Below are positions 9,674-17,365 of a stretch of 17,365 bases of DNA, piece after piece. The stretch comes from Podila epigama. Lineage: Eukaryota; Mortierellomycota; Mortierellomycetes; Mortierellales; Mortierellaceae. The translations under genes were made by a program, and so were the position numbers. Location of the stretch: positions 1 to 17,365 of the forward strand of contig JAAAVE010000515.1 in the NCBI GenBank assembly GCA_015679605.1. The letters run 5' to 3'. Numbering within the stretch: position 1 is the first letter of the stretch; every line of letters begins with the position of its first letter. The notes beneath the pieces are model-generated. The model had not been told where the DNA came from and ran no database searches. It worked only from the letters and a program-made list of their open reading frames with translations.

Positions 9674-10411
9674 CTAATGGTTCAGGTGCTTGTTTGCAGA
9701 TGCTTTGACATCGTGGGCTGCGTGCTCGGCAGATCGTTTGACATCCTTGGCAGCACCCTTGGCATCATGAGCAACATCCTTGGCACCTTGACTCAATCGA
9801 CGTGCCTTGTCTGCAGCGGGTCCCTTGCCATGCTTGATCCAGACATCAAAATTGAGTGCATTCGCATAACACAACCAGGCAATGTAAGGCAAAGTCAAAT
9901 ATCCTGCAGTCTTGTCAACGCGGAAATAGTTCTTGGACATGGCAATTGCGGTACCCTAATTTTTTTAGGATTTGTTCATATATGCAGAATGAGGAGTTTT
10001 GTGTCATGTTATTTTCTTTTTTTGAATATGCGGAATACGGGGGGCCAAAACGCAAAACATGAGAGGTGACCATGCAAAGTTCAAGACCAAGTTCACTCCA
10101 TAGAGCACAAGTCCAGTCTTGGCAGCATTGCGGATCGCTGGTGCAGAGAGAGGGCCTGTATGCAAGGCCACCAAGTGTGAGGCATAGCCGATCGTAATAT
10201 AGAGAGTCGTCCAGGCTGGCGCAAAGAGAGATGCAGGTGGGGCCCATGCTGGCTTATCAAATCGCTTGTATTCCTCCTTGACATATGGCCGCAATGGGAG
10301 TGCGGACAAGAAACCGCCGACCAAAGGCAGGCCGACAGCGAGGGCGGGGTACCGTGCCAAGGATGTTGCCAGGCTGTTGCCTACTTGTGAGAGTGTGCTA
10401 TCAATTGGCAT
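9674..10411 (-). CDS. TspO/TSPO translocator protein homologue with repetitive C-terminal tail
   Basis: TSPO is a five-helix membrane protein of mitochondria or the endomembrane system that binds porphyrins and sterols. Exon 1 is 10411-10052 (120 aa) and exon 2 is 9955-9674, giving 213 aa. Seen: AVGLPLVGGFLSA (helix 1), the family signature KPAWAPPASLFAPAWTTLY, helix 3 LVLYGVNLVLNFAWSPLMF, then after the intron GTAIAMSKNYFRVDKTAG and LPYIAWLCYANALNFDVW (helix 5). The acceptor (AAATTAG at 9956) is clear. The phase-0 donor GTTTTG at 10051 is weak, and about 16 residues normally found between SPLMF and the GTA segment (start of helix 4) are absent. Residues 178-210 form three 11-residue repeats (AKDVAHDAKGA, AKDVKRSAEHA, AHDVKASANKH) not typical of TSPO. 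Family call is confident; the exon 1 end is not. Confidence 0.86.
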
Positions 10412-10525
10412 CTTTATAGTACGATGTGTCGCGTTGTGTTAATGTGAAGTGAAGTGTCAAAGTTGTGTTTGGTAACGTTGTACGTATGCAAGTTAGAGCG
10501 TGTGTGTATGTGTGTAATATGAGCA

Positions 10526-10545
10526 GTGAGAGTGAGAGTGAGAGA
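10526..10545. repeat. (GTGAGA)n microsatellite
   Basis: About three GTGAGA units, within a longer purine-rich stretch that continues to about 10590 in the TSPO upstream region. Confidence 0.8.
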
Positions 10546-10688
10546 ATGGATTGGACAGTGGTGAGAAAGAGAGAGGAAAAGAGGGAAAGAGAAGCATTCG
10601 TTTTTTTTATATGCAGATCGTGTATCCTATGTCATAATGGACATGATACCATACCATCATCATGTCGTCACGTTCACTAATTTTGGTT

Positions 10689-10694
10689 TTTATT
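10689..10694 (-). terminator. Candidate polyadenylation signal of the PB1-UBA gene
   Basis: TTTATT on the plus strand reads AATAAA on the minus strand, about 30 nt after the stop codon at 10724-10726. Confidence 0.55.
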
Positions 10695-10723
10695 TCTGTC
10701 TCACTTTGTTCTCATTGGCTGGT

Positions 10724-13700
10724 TTACTTTGCAATCAAAAACTCGACAATCGCTTCAATCTCGCCACCAAAGTCGTGGACAACTGTGCGGAGTTCAGCAT
10801 CGTCCTTGAAGCCCATGGCAACCAGGGTGCGGATCTCCTGCTCAAACTCAATTGGATCTGCAAATGGGTTAACATGGACATTGGTCACTGCTGTCGTCGC
10901 TGTAACAGGTGCACCAGCAAGGGCGAGCGTGGAGGATGGACTGGCAATCATGCTTTCTGCTTCCACGCGGGTGGATCGCGCAGGAAAGTTACCAGGAGTC
11001 GTCAATACCTGACCAGGACCACTCGACACCGATGGCCAAATATCTGCAAGACTACCCGCACCAAAATGTCGCGTCTGGGATCTGCTCATGCTACTTTGAT
11101 GGCCAGCTGGACGGGCCCGTTGCAAGAGATGCTGCCCCCCGTTTTGGCGGCGCTCATGCTCGCGCTCACTATGATGTCTCTCATACGCTCGTCGGTGCTG
11201 CTGCTCATCAATCGCAGGTTTTGCGACGCCATGTGGCTCTTGCTTATGGTCCATGCCAAATCCATGGAAGTTTTGACCCTGCTGCACATCCATGAAACTG
11301 TACAGAGGTATCTCTGCTATTGTGAGACCAAGATGGGATTTCTGACCCCGCTGCACGTTGTTGGCAATGGTCTCTGTTGCACTTTGATCTGAGAGACTGT
11401 GCAAAGGTGCCTCTTCTACTCTGAAACTCTTCCTCTCCTCCTTATCTTTCCACACCCACCCAAACTTGGCACGGGTGGAAGGTGGTTGGTGGTGGTCATT
11501 TCCTTCGTCTGGAAGGCGTGACCAGACCCAGGTTTTGTTCTCAGACACTTGAGGCACAGTTGGGAAAGATCCTGGCATGGCCGACGTAGCAGCATTTGAG
11601 GGATTCTGTTCTGGTCCCAAATATGAGCTAGCACAGTTCTCGGTACTGGACGCGACCCCCTTGCCCTTGTCCACCTTGGGGTGTACAGAATCAGCCTTGC
11701 TGGTTTCGGTGTTATTGGTAACGGAGCGATCCCATTGAGGGACAATATGATCGTTCGTGATAAATGGGAAACCATTCGTAAATGGAGATGGGCCTGAACT
11801 CTGAGAGGTATCATTCCTTCCAAGTGAAGTCAAGATAGACATCAGAGGAGAAAGCGGGGCTCTTGATGGAACCTGCATCATGGGTGGCATGGTTCGCATG
11901 GTTGACTGGCTTGACATGGAGGGCATAGATGGCATGGACGGCATTGGGGGCATGGGGGGTAGAGGTGCCGTTAACCCAGAGCTGGAGCTAGAGCCAAATG
12001 GCACCCTAGACTTTTCTTCAGACCCTTTCTTTAGAGGAGGAGAAGAGCCACGGCTACAATGTTTGACAAAGCGGGAAGAAAGAGAGTGCCCTTGAAGGTG
12101 AGGGTGTAGAGGAAGCTGCTGCGCAGCCTCCGTGACACGGGTATGAGCTTTTTCAGCTGCCTCCTGAGCTTTGCTTGTCGCTTCTTGGACCTGTGTGGAT
12201 GTCTGTGTGGCTGCCTGGGCCGCTACTTCTTGCGCCGATTGGGCTGCTTGCCAGGCTGCTTGTTGGGTTGCTTGCTGGGCTTGTTTCTGGGCTAGTTGTT
12301 GGGCTTGTTGGGCTGCTTGTTGAGCTCCTTGTTGAGCTCCTTGTTGGGCGTTTTGTGCAGCCTGCTGAGCCTGCGCCTGCAAGAAATTAGCAAACGACTC
12401 GACATTCACCTTGACATTATTCAAAATCTATACACAGTCCAGAGAAGCTAACGGTAAATACATGCAAGACAAAAAGAGTCCCTCTAGCCTCAAGTCGTCC
12501 TCTTGTCGCAGCACAAAGAGCGGCTGACAGGTGACAGGTCAAAAAGGTCGAATCATTACCTTGCTCATAATACTGCCTGCAAGAGCCACAAGCTGGGGGT
12601 TATTTTGAATAATGTGTTGAAACTCTTTGATGAGCAGCTGAAACTGTTCCATCAACGCCTTGTCTCCATCTTGGTAGCTTTGCTCACTCGTGGAGGTGGA
12701 GGTGGAGGTGGCGGCGAACGATGTAGTCGAAGGTAACTCATGTTCCACAGGATCCGCAATGTTGAGGTCAGCGTTGGAAGTTTCGACAGAATGGTATCGT
12801 CTCTCTGAAGCAACTCTTGAGGGGTCCGCACAGTAGTCGTCTTGACCATCCTCTTGCTTATCCTTGTTATCCTTCTGTGTAGCATCCTTTGCAACCCCTT
12901 GAACAACCTCGTCAGTAGTAGACGATGGCACCCCTCCAAAATCAATCAACGGAGTAGCATTGGAGACGGGTGTCTGATGTTGACGTGACGACAGTGTCTC
13001 GTAGTGCTCGACTGCGGCAGCAACAGAGACTGGATGGGATGCGTCAAGCTCTTGAGAAACTCTTGTCGAAAATGCTTCTTCTTCGCCTGATTCATATTCG
13101 GTTAAAATTGGGTACTGGACAGCGGACTCTTGCCTTGTGCCAAGGATCGAGCTTGTGAAGACTGGTGCGTCAATCTCGAGTGCCTCCAGACGCTGCTGGG
13201 CCTCTTGCAGCAGTGCCGCTTCGACCAGGTCTTGTTGTGGGTAGCTGATAGGCTCTTCGGAGTCACTGGCGGGTGTCATTCGCAACTTTTGTTGGATCTC
13301 TGCACCGTCATTGAGGTCTATCAGGGACACATCGTCACTGTTATCAGAGCTATACACAGGAATACTAAGACTAGGCTGGCTACTTGACGGAGAGAACTCG
13401 GCAGAGGTGGACGAGGCGTTGGACTGGCCTTGGAGCTGGTCAAGTGACCAAGGAGTGAGCTGTGCAGTGTGTTGGCTGCCTGTTGTTGTGATTGTGCTTG
13501 AGGCTGCACTTGAACCATCAACAATGGATTGAATAGCAGAGCTTGTCATGGATGGAAGGTCCTCGGCATTGCCCTCTCGAACAAAGACTTCAAACTTTAC
13601 TGGAGAGAGGTGGCCAAAGAGGGCATGCATGGCCAGGACATCATCGAGTTCACTATCAGTGTTGAGGGTGATAACATCGCCCTCGTCATCACGATAATGG

Positions 13701-14076
13701 ACATCGAGCGCAACCTTTGGCGAGAGACTGTACACAGTACGAATCTACAAAGAGATTGAACATGTTATGGTAAGTCGAGCGTTTGACCATGCTGATAGCT
13801 TGTCGGGTATATATTGTGTATATCAATATCAAGGTCTGCAAAGTCCAAGTCGCGTGACTTTCTTTTTTTTTTTTCTTGGCACTGACATGGCACAAACTCA
13901 CGACGACAACGAGAGGAGAGAGAAACAATAGCGAGAGAAAGAGAGTGTGTGAGAGACTGAGAGAGACTGAAAACAGAACATACCTTGTCCTCAAACTCTT
14001 GCCAGACAGCTGGTCTGTTAATAAGGAAACGCCGCAGTGCGCCGTTGTAGGCTACCTTGCAGGGGCTGGGGGTCAT
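10724..14076 (-). CDS. PB1-UBA domain protein, p62/NBR1-like architecture without visible ZZ finger (3 exons)
   Basis: Exons 14076-13984, 13744-12560 and 12427-10724 join in phase 0 to give 993 aa. The PB1 domain (about 6-90) is split by intron 1. It has the basic-face lysine (K7 in PCKVAYNG) and an acidic OPCA motif (YRDDEGDVITLNTDSELDD, about 48-66), so it could pair both ways and polymerise. The C-terminal UBA (about 954-993, LVAMGFKDD...EAIVEFLIAK) should bind ubiquitin. Between them are Ser/Thr/Asp-rich disorder, a helical region (about 395-440), an Ala/Gln-rich stretch (about 440-528), Met-Pro repeats (about 582-610) and an NPF motif near 946. Candidate LIR-like tetrapeptides are YPIL (242-245, acidic downstream) and WSRL (728-731). 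This outline fits a cytosolic selective-autophagy receptor or ubiquitin scaffold; function is inferred. The start at 14076 is the ATG; the frame extends only to a TTG upstream. Confidence 0.83.
12691..12710. repeat. (TGGAGG)n coding microsatellite
   Basis: About three TGGAGG units encode a short Thr-Ser alternation (TSTSTSTS) in the disordered middle of the PB1-UBA protein. Unit changes would stay in frame. Confidence 0.85.
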
Positions 14077-14701
14077 ATTCAGCCTTTTCAAGTGTTGGTA
14101 GTGTGCACAGTAATGAATTCGAAAAGTGAGGGTGATGAGAGAAGGGAAAAGAGGAACGGTACAGAGTATAATGTCAAGGTTGAAGAGGAATGAATGGCGA
14201 TTGTTGCGAGAGAGGTATACACGAAAGATGGAAGAAAAGGAAGAGAGTGAAGGGATGTGAAGAAAGACGAATGAGGAGGACCTTCTCCATTAAGCAGCTA
14301 AGCCAAGTAAGGTGCGAGGGCAATAAATGCCAAGGAAGGGGTGGTACGAAAGAGAAAAGAGAGCCAAAAAAAAAAAAAAATCGCCAACATGGCCAAGACA
14401 AAAGTAGACAGGCTTTTGTGTTTTTTTGGCTCTTTTACCACCACCACCTCTCTTACTATTCTTCTACCACCACTTTATGCGTTCAAATCGCAAGTCAAGC
14501 TGCCTTCCTTCCTTCCTTTGACAAAAAAATATGTGGCTAAACATCGTCAGCAAGCAAAGGCAGATATGCATTCATGGCCATGTCCCCTTTCTTGTTGTCG
14601 ACCCCCCCAAACAAGTCAAAACAAGGGGGTTTGGCTTCAAATAAGAGGTTGGTCAAAACGAGAAACTAGCCTTTGTTTATTATTATCACATCACGTCTTA
14701 C
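14077..14701. other. Intergenic region: PB1-UBA upstream and PDI downstream
   Basis: This 625-bp stretch holds the promoter of the PB1-UBA gene and the 3' end of the PDI gene. The part near 14100-14290 is purine-rich on the plus strand, and A15 lies at 14366-14380. Open frames here are low complexity with no recognisable domain. No RNA gene was seen. Confidence 0.75.
14676..14681 (-). terminator. Candidate polyadenylation signal of the PDI gene
   Basis: TTTATT reads AATAAA on the minus strand, about 20 nt after the stop codon at 14702-14704. Confidence 0.55.
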
Positions 14702-16814
14702 TTAGTCAGACTTGGCAAGACCTTCGTAACGATGCTGTTCGCCACCTCCGAGCTTCTTGACAATACCATACACGACAGCGACGACGACGGCCAATGTTAT
14801 GTAAGGATGTTCCGCAACCGCTGAAGCCCCAGACTGTACGCGATTCTGAATTTGGCGAAATGTCTTTTGGCTGTATGAGAGTGTCGACTGAGGTTCCAGT
14901 CTTCCTTCTTGGATGGCTTTGATGTACTCTTCGAGCGACTCTTGGTCAAGTCCCACACGACGGCCGTCGACGCTATGAGGGTAGAATATATCCTCGTTGC
15001 TGTTGACAGCAATGATTACAGGCAGGTTGAGGGTCTCAACACTGTAGGCCTCCCGCAAGTACTTTGACCACTTTGTTCCGTCAAGCATGGCGAACCGCAA
15101 TGGTTTGCCGTCAATCAATGTACGTCCGTTCTGCTTGTGCACAACTGCAGTTTCGATCAAGGCCCGGCGAGCTCCAATGGAAGCATGCTTCGATGGGTCA
15201 AAGAGACCCAGCACCAACCAACCTGGCTCATTCAAGACAATCTTTGCGTTCTTGTTCACAACAGTTGCCACGGTGGGCACTCTGACCTGAAGAATCCACG
15301 CCTGAACATTGCCCATGTTTGTCAAGGGTCCTGAGTATGTATAGTGACGGTTATCTTTCAGGACAACCAGCGCTGGTGCTGTCACGCCAAACTCTTTTGC
15401 CACCTCGGAATCCACTGTCGAGTAAATGGGAAGCTGCTCGTAGTAGATCTGCGAAAGTTGGTCAATGACCTTGCCCTCTTCAGTGTTTTTACTATCACCA
15501 TGTACAAAAATGAAGGAGACATCCTGGGTGTTGGTGATTTCCTGCAAATCGTTGTGAACCATAGGCTTGACAGATGGTCTATTCGAGTGACATGAGGAAA
15601 AAATCAAGAAAAAGTTAGAAAGAGCGAGCGTAGTTGGCACTGGCATCTCTCGGGAAGTCTTTACACTCATTAATATCCGTAAACAACAGCAAAGACGCCT
15701 TTACTCAAGTGCTCCAAGGGCGAAAGCGGTCAGGGCTTCGAGGTTCCGTTGCTTGTTATAGTCAATGGTGGTGCCTTGTTGGTGCAGTTTGATGGTAGGA
15801 TAGGCACGAACGCCCTGGGCGCGACAAATATGTTCGTTATCGTTGGTGGTGCAGTCGACTTTGGCGACGTTGACCTTGCCCTTGAGTGCGACAGCGACTT
15901 GTTCGTAAATGGGCGCAAGCGCCTTGCAGTGCCCACACCAGGGGGCATAGTACTCCACGAGCCAGGGACCATTCTGAATCGTATCTTTGTAATCCTTCGA
16001 GTCAAGGGCGACCACCTTTCCTTGAGGGTTGGGTGTGTCTGTCTCGGCGACTTTTTCATTATACTCATTGGCCTTTTTTTCGGCATACGCGCCCAAGTCT
16101 TCAGTGGTTCGGGCACCATTGTAATCGTCAACGTGCTTTCCACCTCTAAAGCTAAGGTACGGGAAGAGTTGTAATATTTGAACGAGTTGGCATTAGGAAC
16201 AGAATAGTGCACTAATGCTCTCGAAAATCATATCGAAAAAAAAACGTAAGTGGCGATTGATTCTTACAGTTGCATGGATGGGTAACCCTGTACGTTGTTG
16301 TCCTCGCAAAGGTCGCCCTCCAAGAGACAGTTGACCTCCGCAAATTTGAAGTCTTTAGTGTCGCGCAGAGATTTGTGCTGGACCGCGGTCTCTTCCCAAA
16401 TTGGGGCTATAAATCAAGAAGACCAAGTTCAATTGTCATTGTTCAAAAGAGCACGCATGTTCCAAGAGAATGTGATCTGGTGGCGACAGATTACCAAGTC
16501 TTATACAGTAGCCACATCGAGGCGAATAAAACTTTACAAAACTAATAATAATAAGAATAACAACATTTTGTTGATTTTAGGAAGAGATGGAATGAGAATT
16601 GTCGGCAGTTTTTTTTTTTTTTTTTTTTACTAATGTACATTCCTCAAAAAGCAGGACAAAAGGAAAGAGATCTTATTTACGTGGTTCCTTGGCTGATGGC
16701 AGATTCAAAGGTGGCACCATTCAAGTCAGTTGAGGCGTCAGAAGCGCTGACGATCTGGAGTGATGCGCATGTGGCGATGGCGATGACCGCGGAGAGGATA
16801 CTAGGGAAATGCAT
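14702..16814 (-). CDS. Membrane-anchored protein disulfide isomerase with two thioredoxin domains (5 exons)
   Basis: It should catalyse disulfide formation and exchange in the ER lumen. Exons 16814-16681, 16541-16495, 16406-16268, 16151-15705 and 15578-14702 join in phase to give 547 aa. A signal peptide (MHFPSILSAVIAIATCASLQ, cleavage near VSA-SD) precedes thioredoxin domain 1, with active site SPRCGYC (C54, C57) and cis-Pro loop GYPSMQL. Domain 2 has the classical APWCGHCK (C179, C182) and AYPTIKL. Redox-inactive b-type domains (about 257-495) follow. A single membrane helix (about 515-530, ITLAVVVAVVYGIV) and a short basic cytosolic tail replace a KDEL signal. The overall plan resembles TMX3-like or fungal transmembrane PDIs. 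The 47-nt second exon alone carries the first active site. A UPR-type element lies upstream. Confidence 0.9.
16609..16628. repeat. T20 homopolymer in PDI intron 1
   Basis: Twenty consecutive T on the plus strand within intron 16680-16542. Read on the minus strand it is a poly-A tract well upstream of the acceptor. Confidence 0.92.
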
Positions 16815-16837
16815 ACGTGTACAGAGCAAGGGGGTAG

Positions 16838-16876
16838 ATGAATGAATGGATGGATGGATGGATGGATGATGGATGG
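16838..16876. repeat. (GATG)n microsatellite
   Basis: About nine imperfect GATG/AATG units, lying in the probable 5' UTR or core promoter of the PDI gene, 24-62 bp from its ATG. Confidence 0.92.
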
Positions 16877-16994
16877 GATCCTAACACACACACACAAAAA
16901 ATGAGAAAGAAAGAGCTGACTGTCAACACACGAACATATAAAAAAAAAAAACCAATCATGACAGATCGCGGGGGGTAACGAACAAAGGGGCTCT

Positions 16995-17014
16995 GCTCAG
17001 CTCAGCTCAGCTCA
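16995..17014. repeat. Four-fold tandem GCTCA repeat
   Basis: Four perfect 5-bp units (TGAGC on the PDI sense strand), about 180-200 bp upstream of the PDI start codon. The unit is short and GC-rich, unlike the simple microsatellites around it. Confidence 0.9.
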
Positions 17015-17087
17015 CACACCCTGTTGAGAGTTTGAGACAGGACAGGACACGAGGCATGAGACAACAGACGCGTCAAAAGGGTGCACG

Positions 17088-17095
17088 CCACGTCA
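17088..17095 (-). promoter_or_regulatory. UPRE-like element (TGACGTGG) upstream of the PDI gene
   Basis: CCACGTCA on the plus strand reads TGACGTGG on the PDI sense strand, about 275 bp upstream of its ATG. This is the core bound by mammalian ATF6/XBP1, and PDI genes are standard unfolded-protein-response targets. A chance match to 8 bp in a 550-bp region is unlikely but possible. Confidence 0.5.
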
Positions 17096-17365
17096 ATGGG
17101 CAAAAAATGCATGGGCCACACGTTACTCCACATTTGGCAAACTAGGCTAACACTTGGGGTGTTGCCAACGAAAAAGTGTCATTTGCCACTCGTGTATGTC
17201 ATGACATGGACGCTTTCACAAACAGACAAACAACCATTCACACATCTACACAACACGCATCCACAAGAAGACGCACAAAAAACACATCCATCCATCCACA
17301 GCATTGACGCTATTTTTGGGTTCTATTCCAATGGTTCCTGGCAAGGATAAAATCCTTTTTTTTTT

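Larger units (their letters stand above)
10412..10723. other. Intergenic region: TSPO upstream and PB1-UBA gene downstream
   Basis: This 312-bp stretch contains the TSPO promoter (minus strand) and the 3' end of the PB1-UBA gene. It has GT- and GA-rich runs, including a (GTGAGA)n microsatellite at 10526-10545. No gene is visible. Confidence 0.75.
16815..17365 (-). promoter_or_regulatory. Upstream region of the PDI gene
   Basis: This 551-bp stretch has no credible gene. Read on the minus strand it holds a GATG-family microsatellite close to the start codon, an AT-rich TATA-like stretch (16936-16952), a CCAAT on the plus strand at 16952-16956, a four-fold GCTCA repeat (16995-17014) and a UPR-type core (17088-17095). 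The outer part (17100-17365) is CA/CCAT-rich and ends in a T-run at the window edge. Confidence 0.6.

Noticed and set aside
10038-10038. GTATTC at 10038 as the TSPO exon 1 donor
   Set aside because: It leaves the reading frame one base out relative to the only acceptor at 9956. It would work only if the neighbouring G6 run has a one-base error.
14190-14760. Plus-strand frames of 116 and 139 codons
   Set aside because: They are Lys/Arg/Ser-rich low complexity without domain features, and the second overlaps the PDI coding end.
15749-16174. 141-codon plus-strand frame
   Set aside because: It is antisense to the PDI exon carrying CGHC and has no independent support.
17081-17350. 89-codon plus-strand frame near the right edge
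   Set aside because: It starts with GTG, has CA/CCAT repeat-derived composition and shows no domain; it is more likely the PDI upstream region.
17343-17365. Hairpin AAGGAT-AAA-ATCCTT followed by T-run, resembling a bacterial terminator
   Set aside because: The window is eukaryotic, so an intrinsic terminator is not expected. The stem is only 6 bp, the T-run overlaps it and the window ends there.
1-17365. tRNA, rRNA, CRISPR array, transposon or secondary-metabolite cluster
   Set aside because: I saw no cloverleaf, rRNA-like stretch, spaced direct repeats, transposase/reverse-transcriptase motifs or biosynthetic enzymes on either strand.

Overview
The window is nuclear DNA from a filamentous fungus. 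Six intron-containing protein genes are packed with 100-600 bp between them. Introns are mostly 88-154 nt with GT...(T/C)AG ends, there are many microsatellites, and proteins carry long low-complexity Gln/Pro/Ser tails. This style, together with a TSPO homologue, a PB1-UBA protein and a STIMATE-family protein, suggests an early-diverging fungus, most likely Mucoromycota/Mortierellomycotina. That placement is inference; no rRNA or other marker gene is present.

Layout from left to right: (1) 169-2104 +, a single-pass membrane protein with a beta-propeller-like ectodomain and a Gln-rich tail. (2) 7760-2234 -, REV1, the translesion DNA polymerase scaffold: ten exons, 1508 aa by my splicing, with BRCT, template arginine, Y-family core, several ubiquitin-binding motifs and the C-terminal interaction domain. 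(3) 8081-9387 +, a STIMATE/TMEM110-type multi-pass membrane protein that shares a 320 bp divergent promoter with REV1. (4) 10411-9674 -, a TspO/TSPO translocator protein with a repetitive amphipathic tail. (5) 14076-10724 -, a 993-aa protein with an N-terminal PB1 and a C-terminal UBA domain, the outline of a p62/NBR1-type receptor but without a visible ZZ finger. (6) 16814-14702 -, a membrane-anchored protein disulfide isomerase with two thioredoxin domains; its upstream region holds a core matching the ATF6/XBP1 unfolded-protein-response site.

The genes do not form a pathway or cluster. Several concern membranes and proteostasis (ER oxidative folding, STIMATE-type ER/vacuole membrane protein, TSPO, ubiquitin/autophagy scaffold), but I see no evidence that this is more than chance. 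The most unusual points are in gene structure and protein variants: a GC-AG intron that preserves the REV1 catalytic strand, 21- and 27-nt exons inside the REV1 BRCT, up to four UBM-like repeats in REV1, an SPRCGYC active site in the PDI, a shortened fourth helix plus 11-mer tail in TSPO, and a ZZ-less PB1-UBA protein. All exon boundaries were derived by hand from splice signals, reading phase and family conservation; no transcript data were available.
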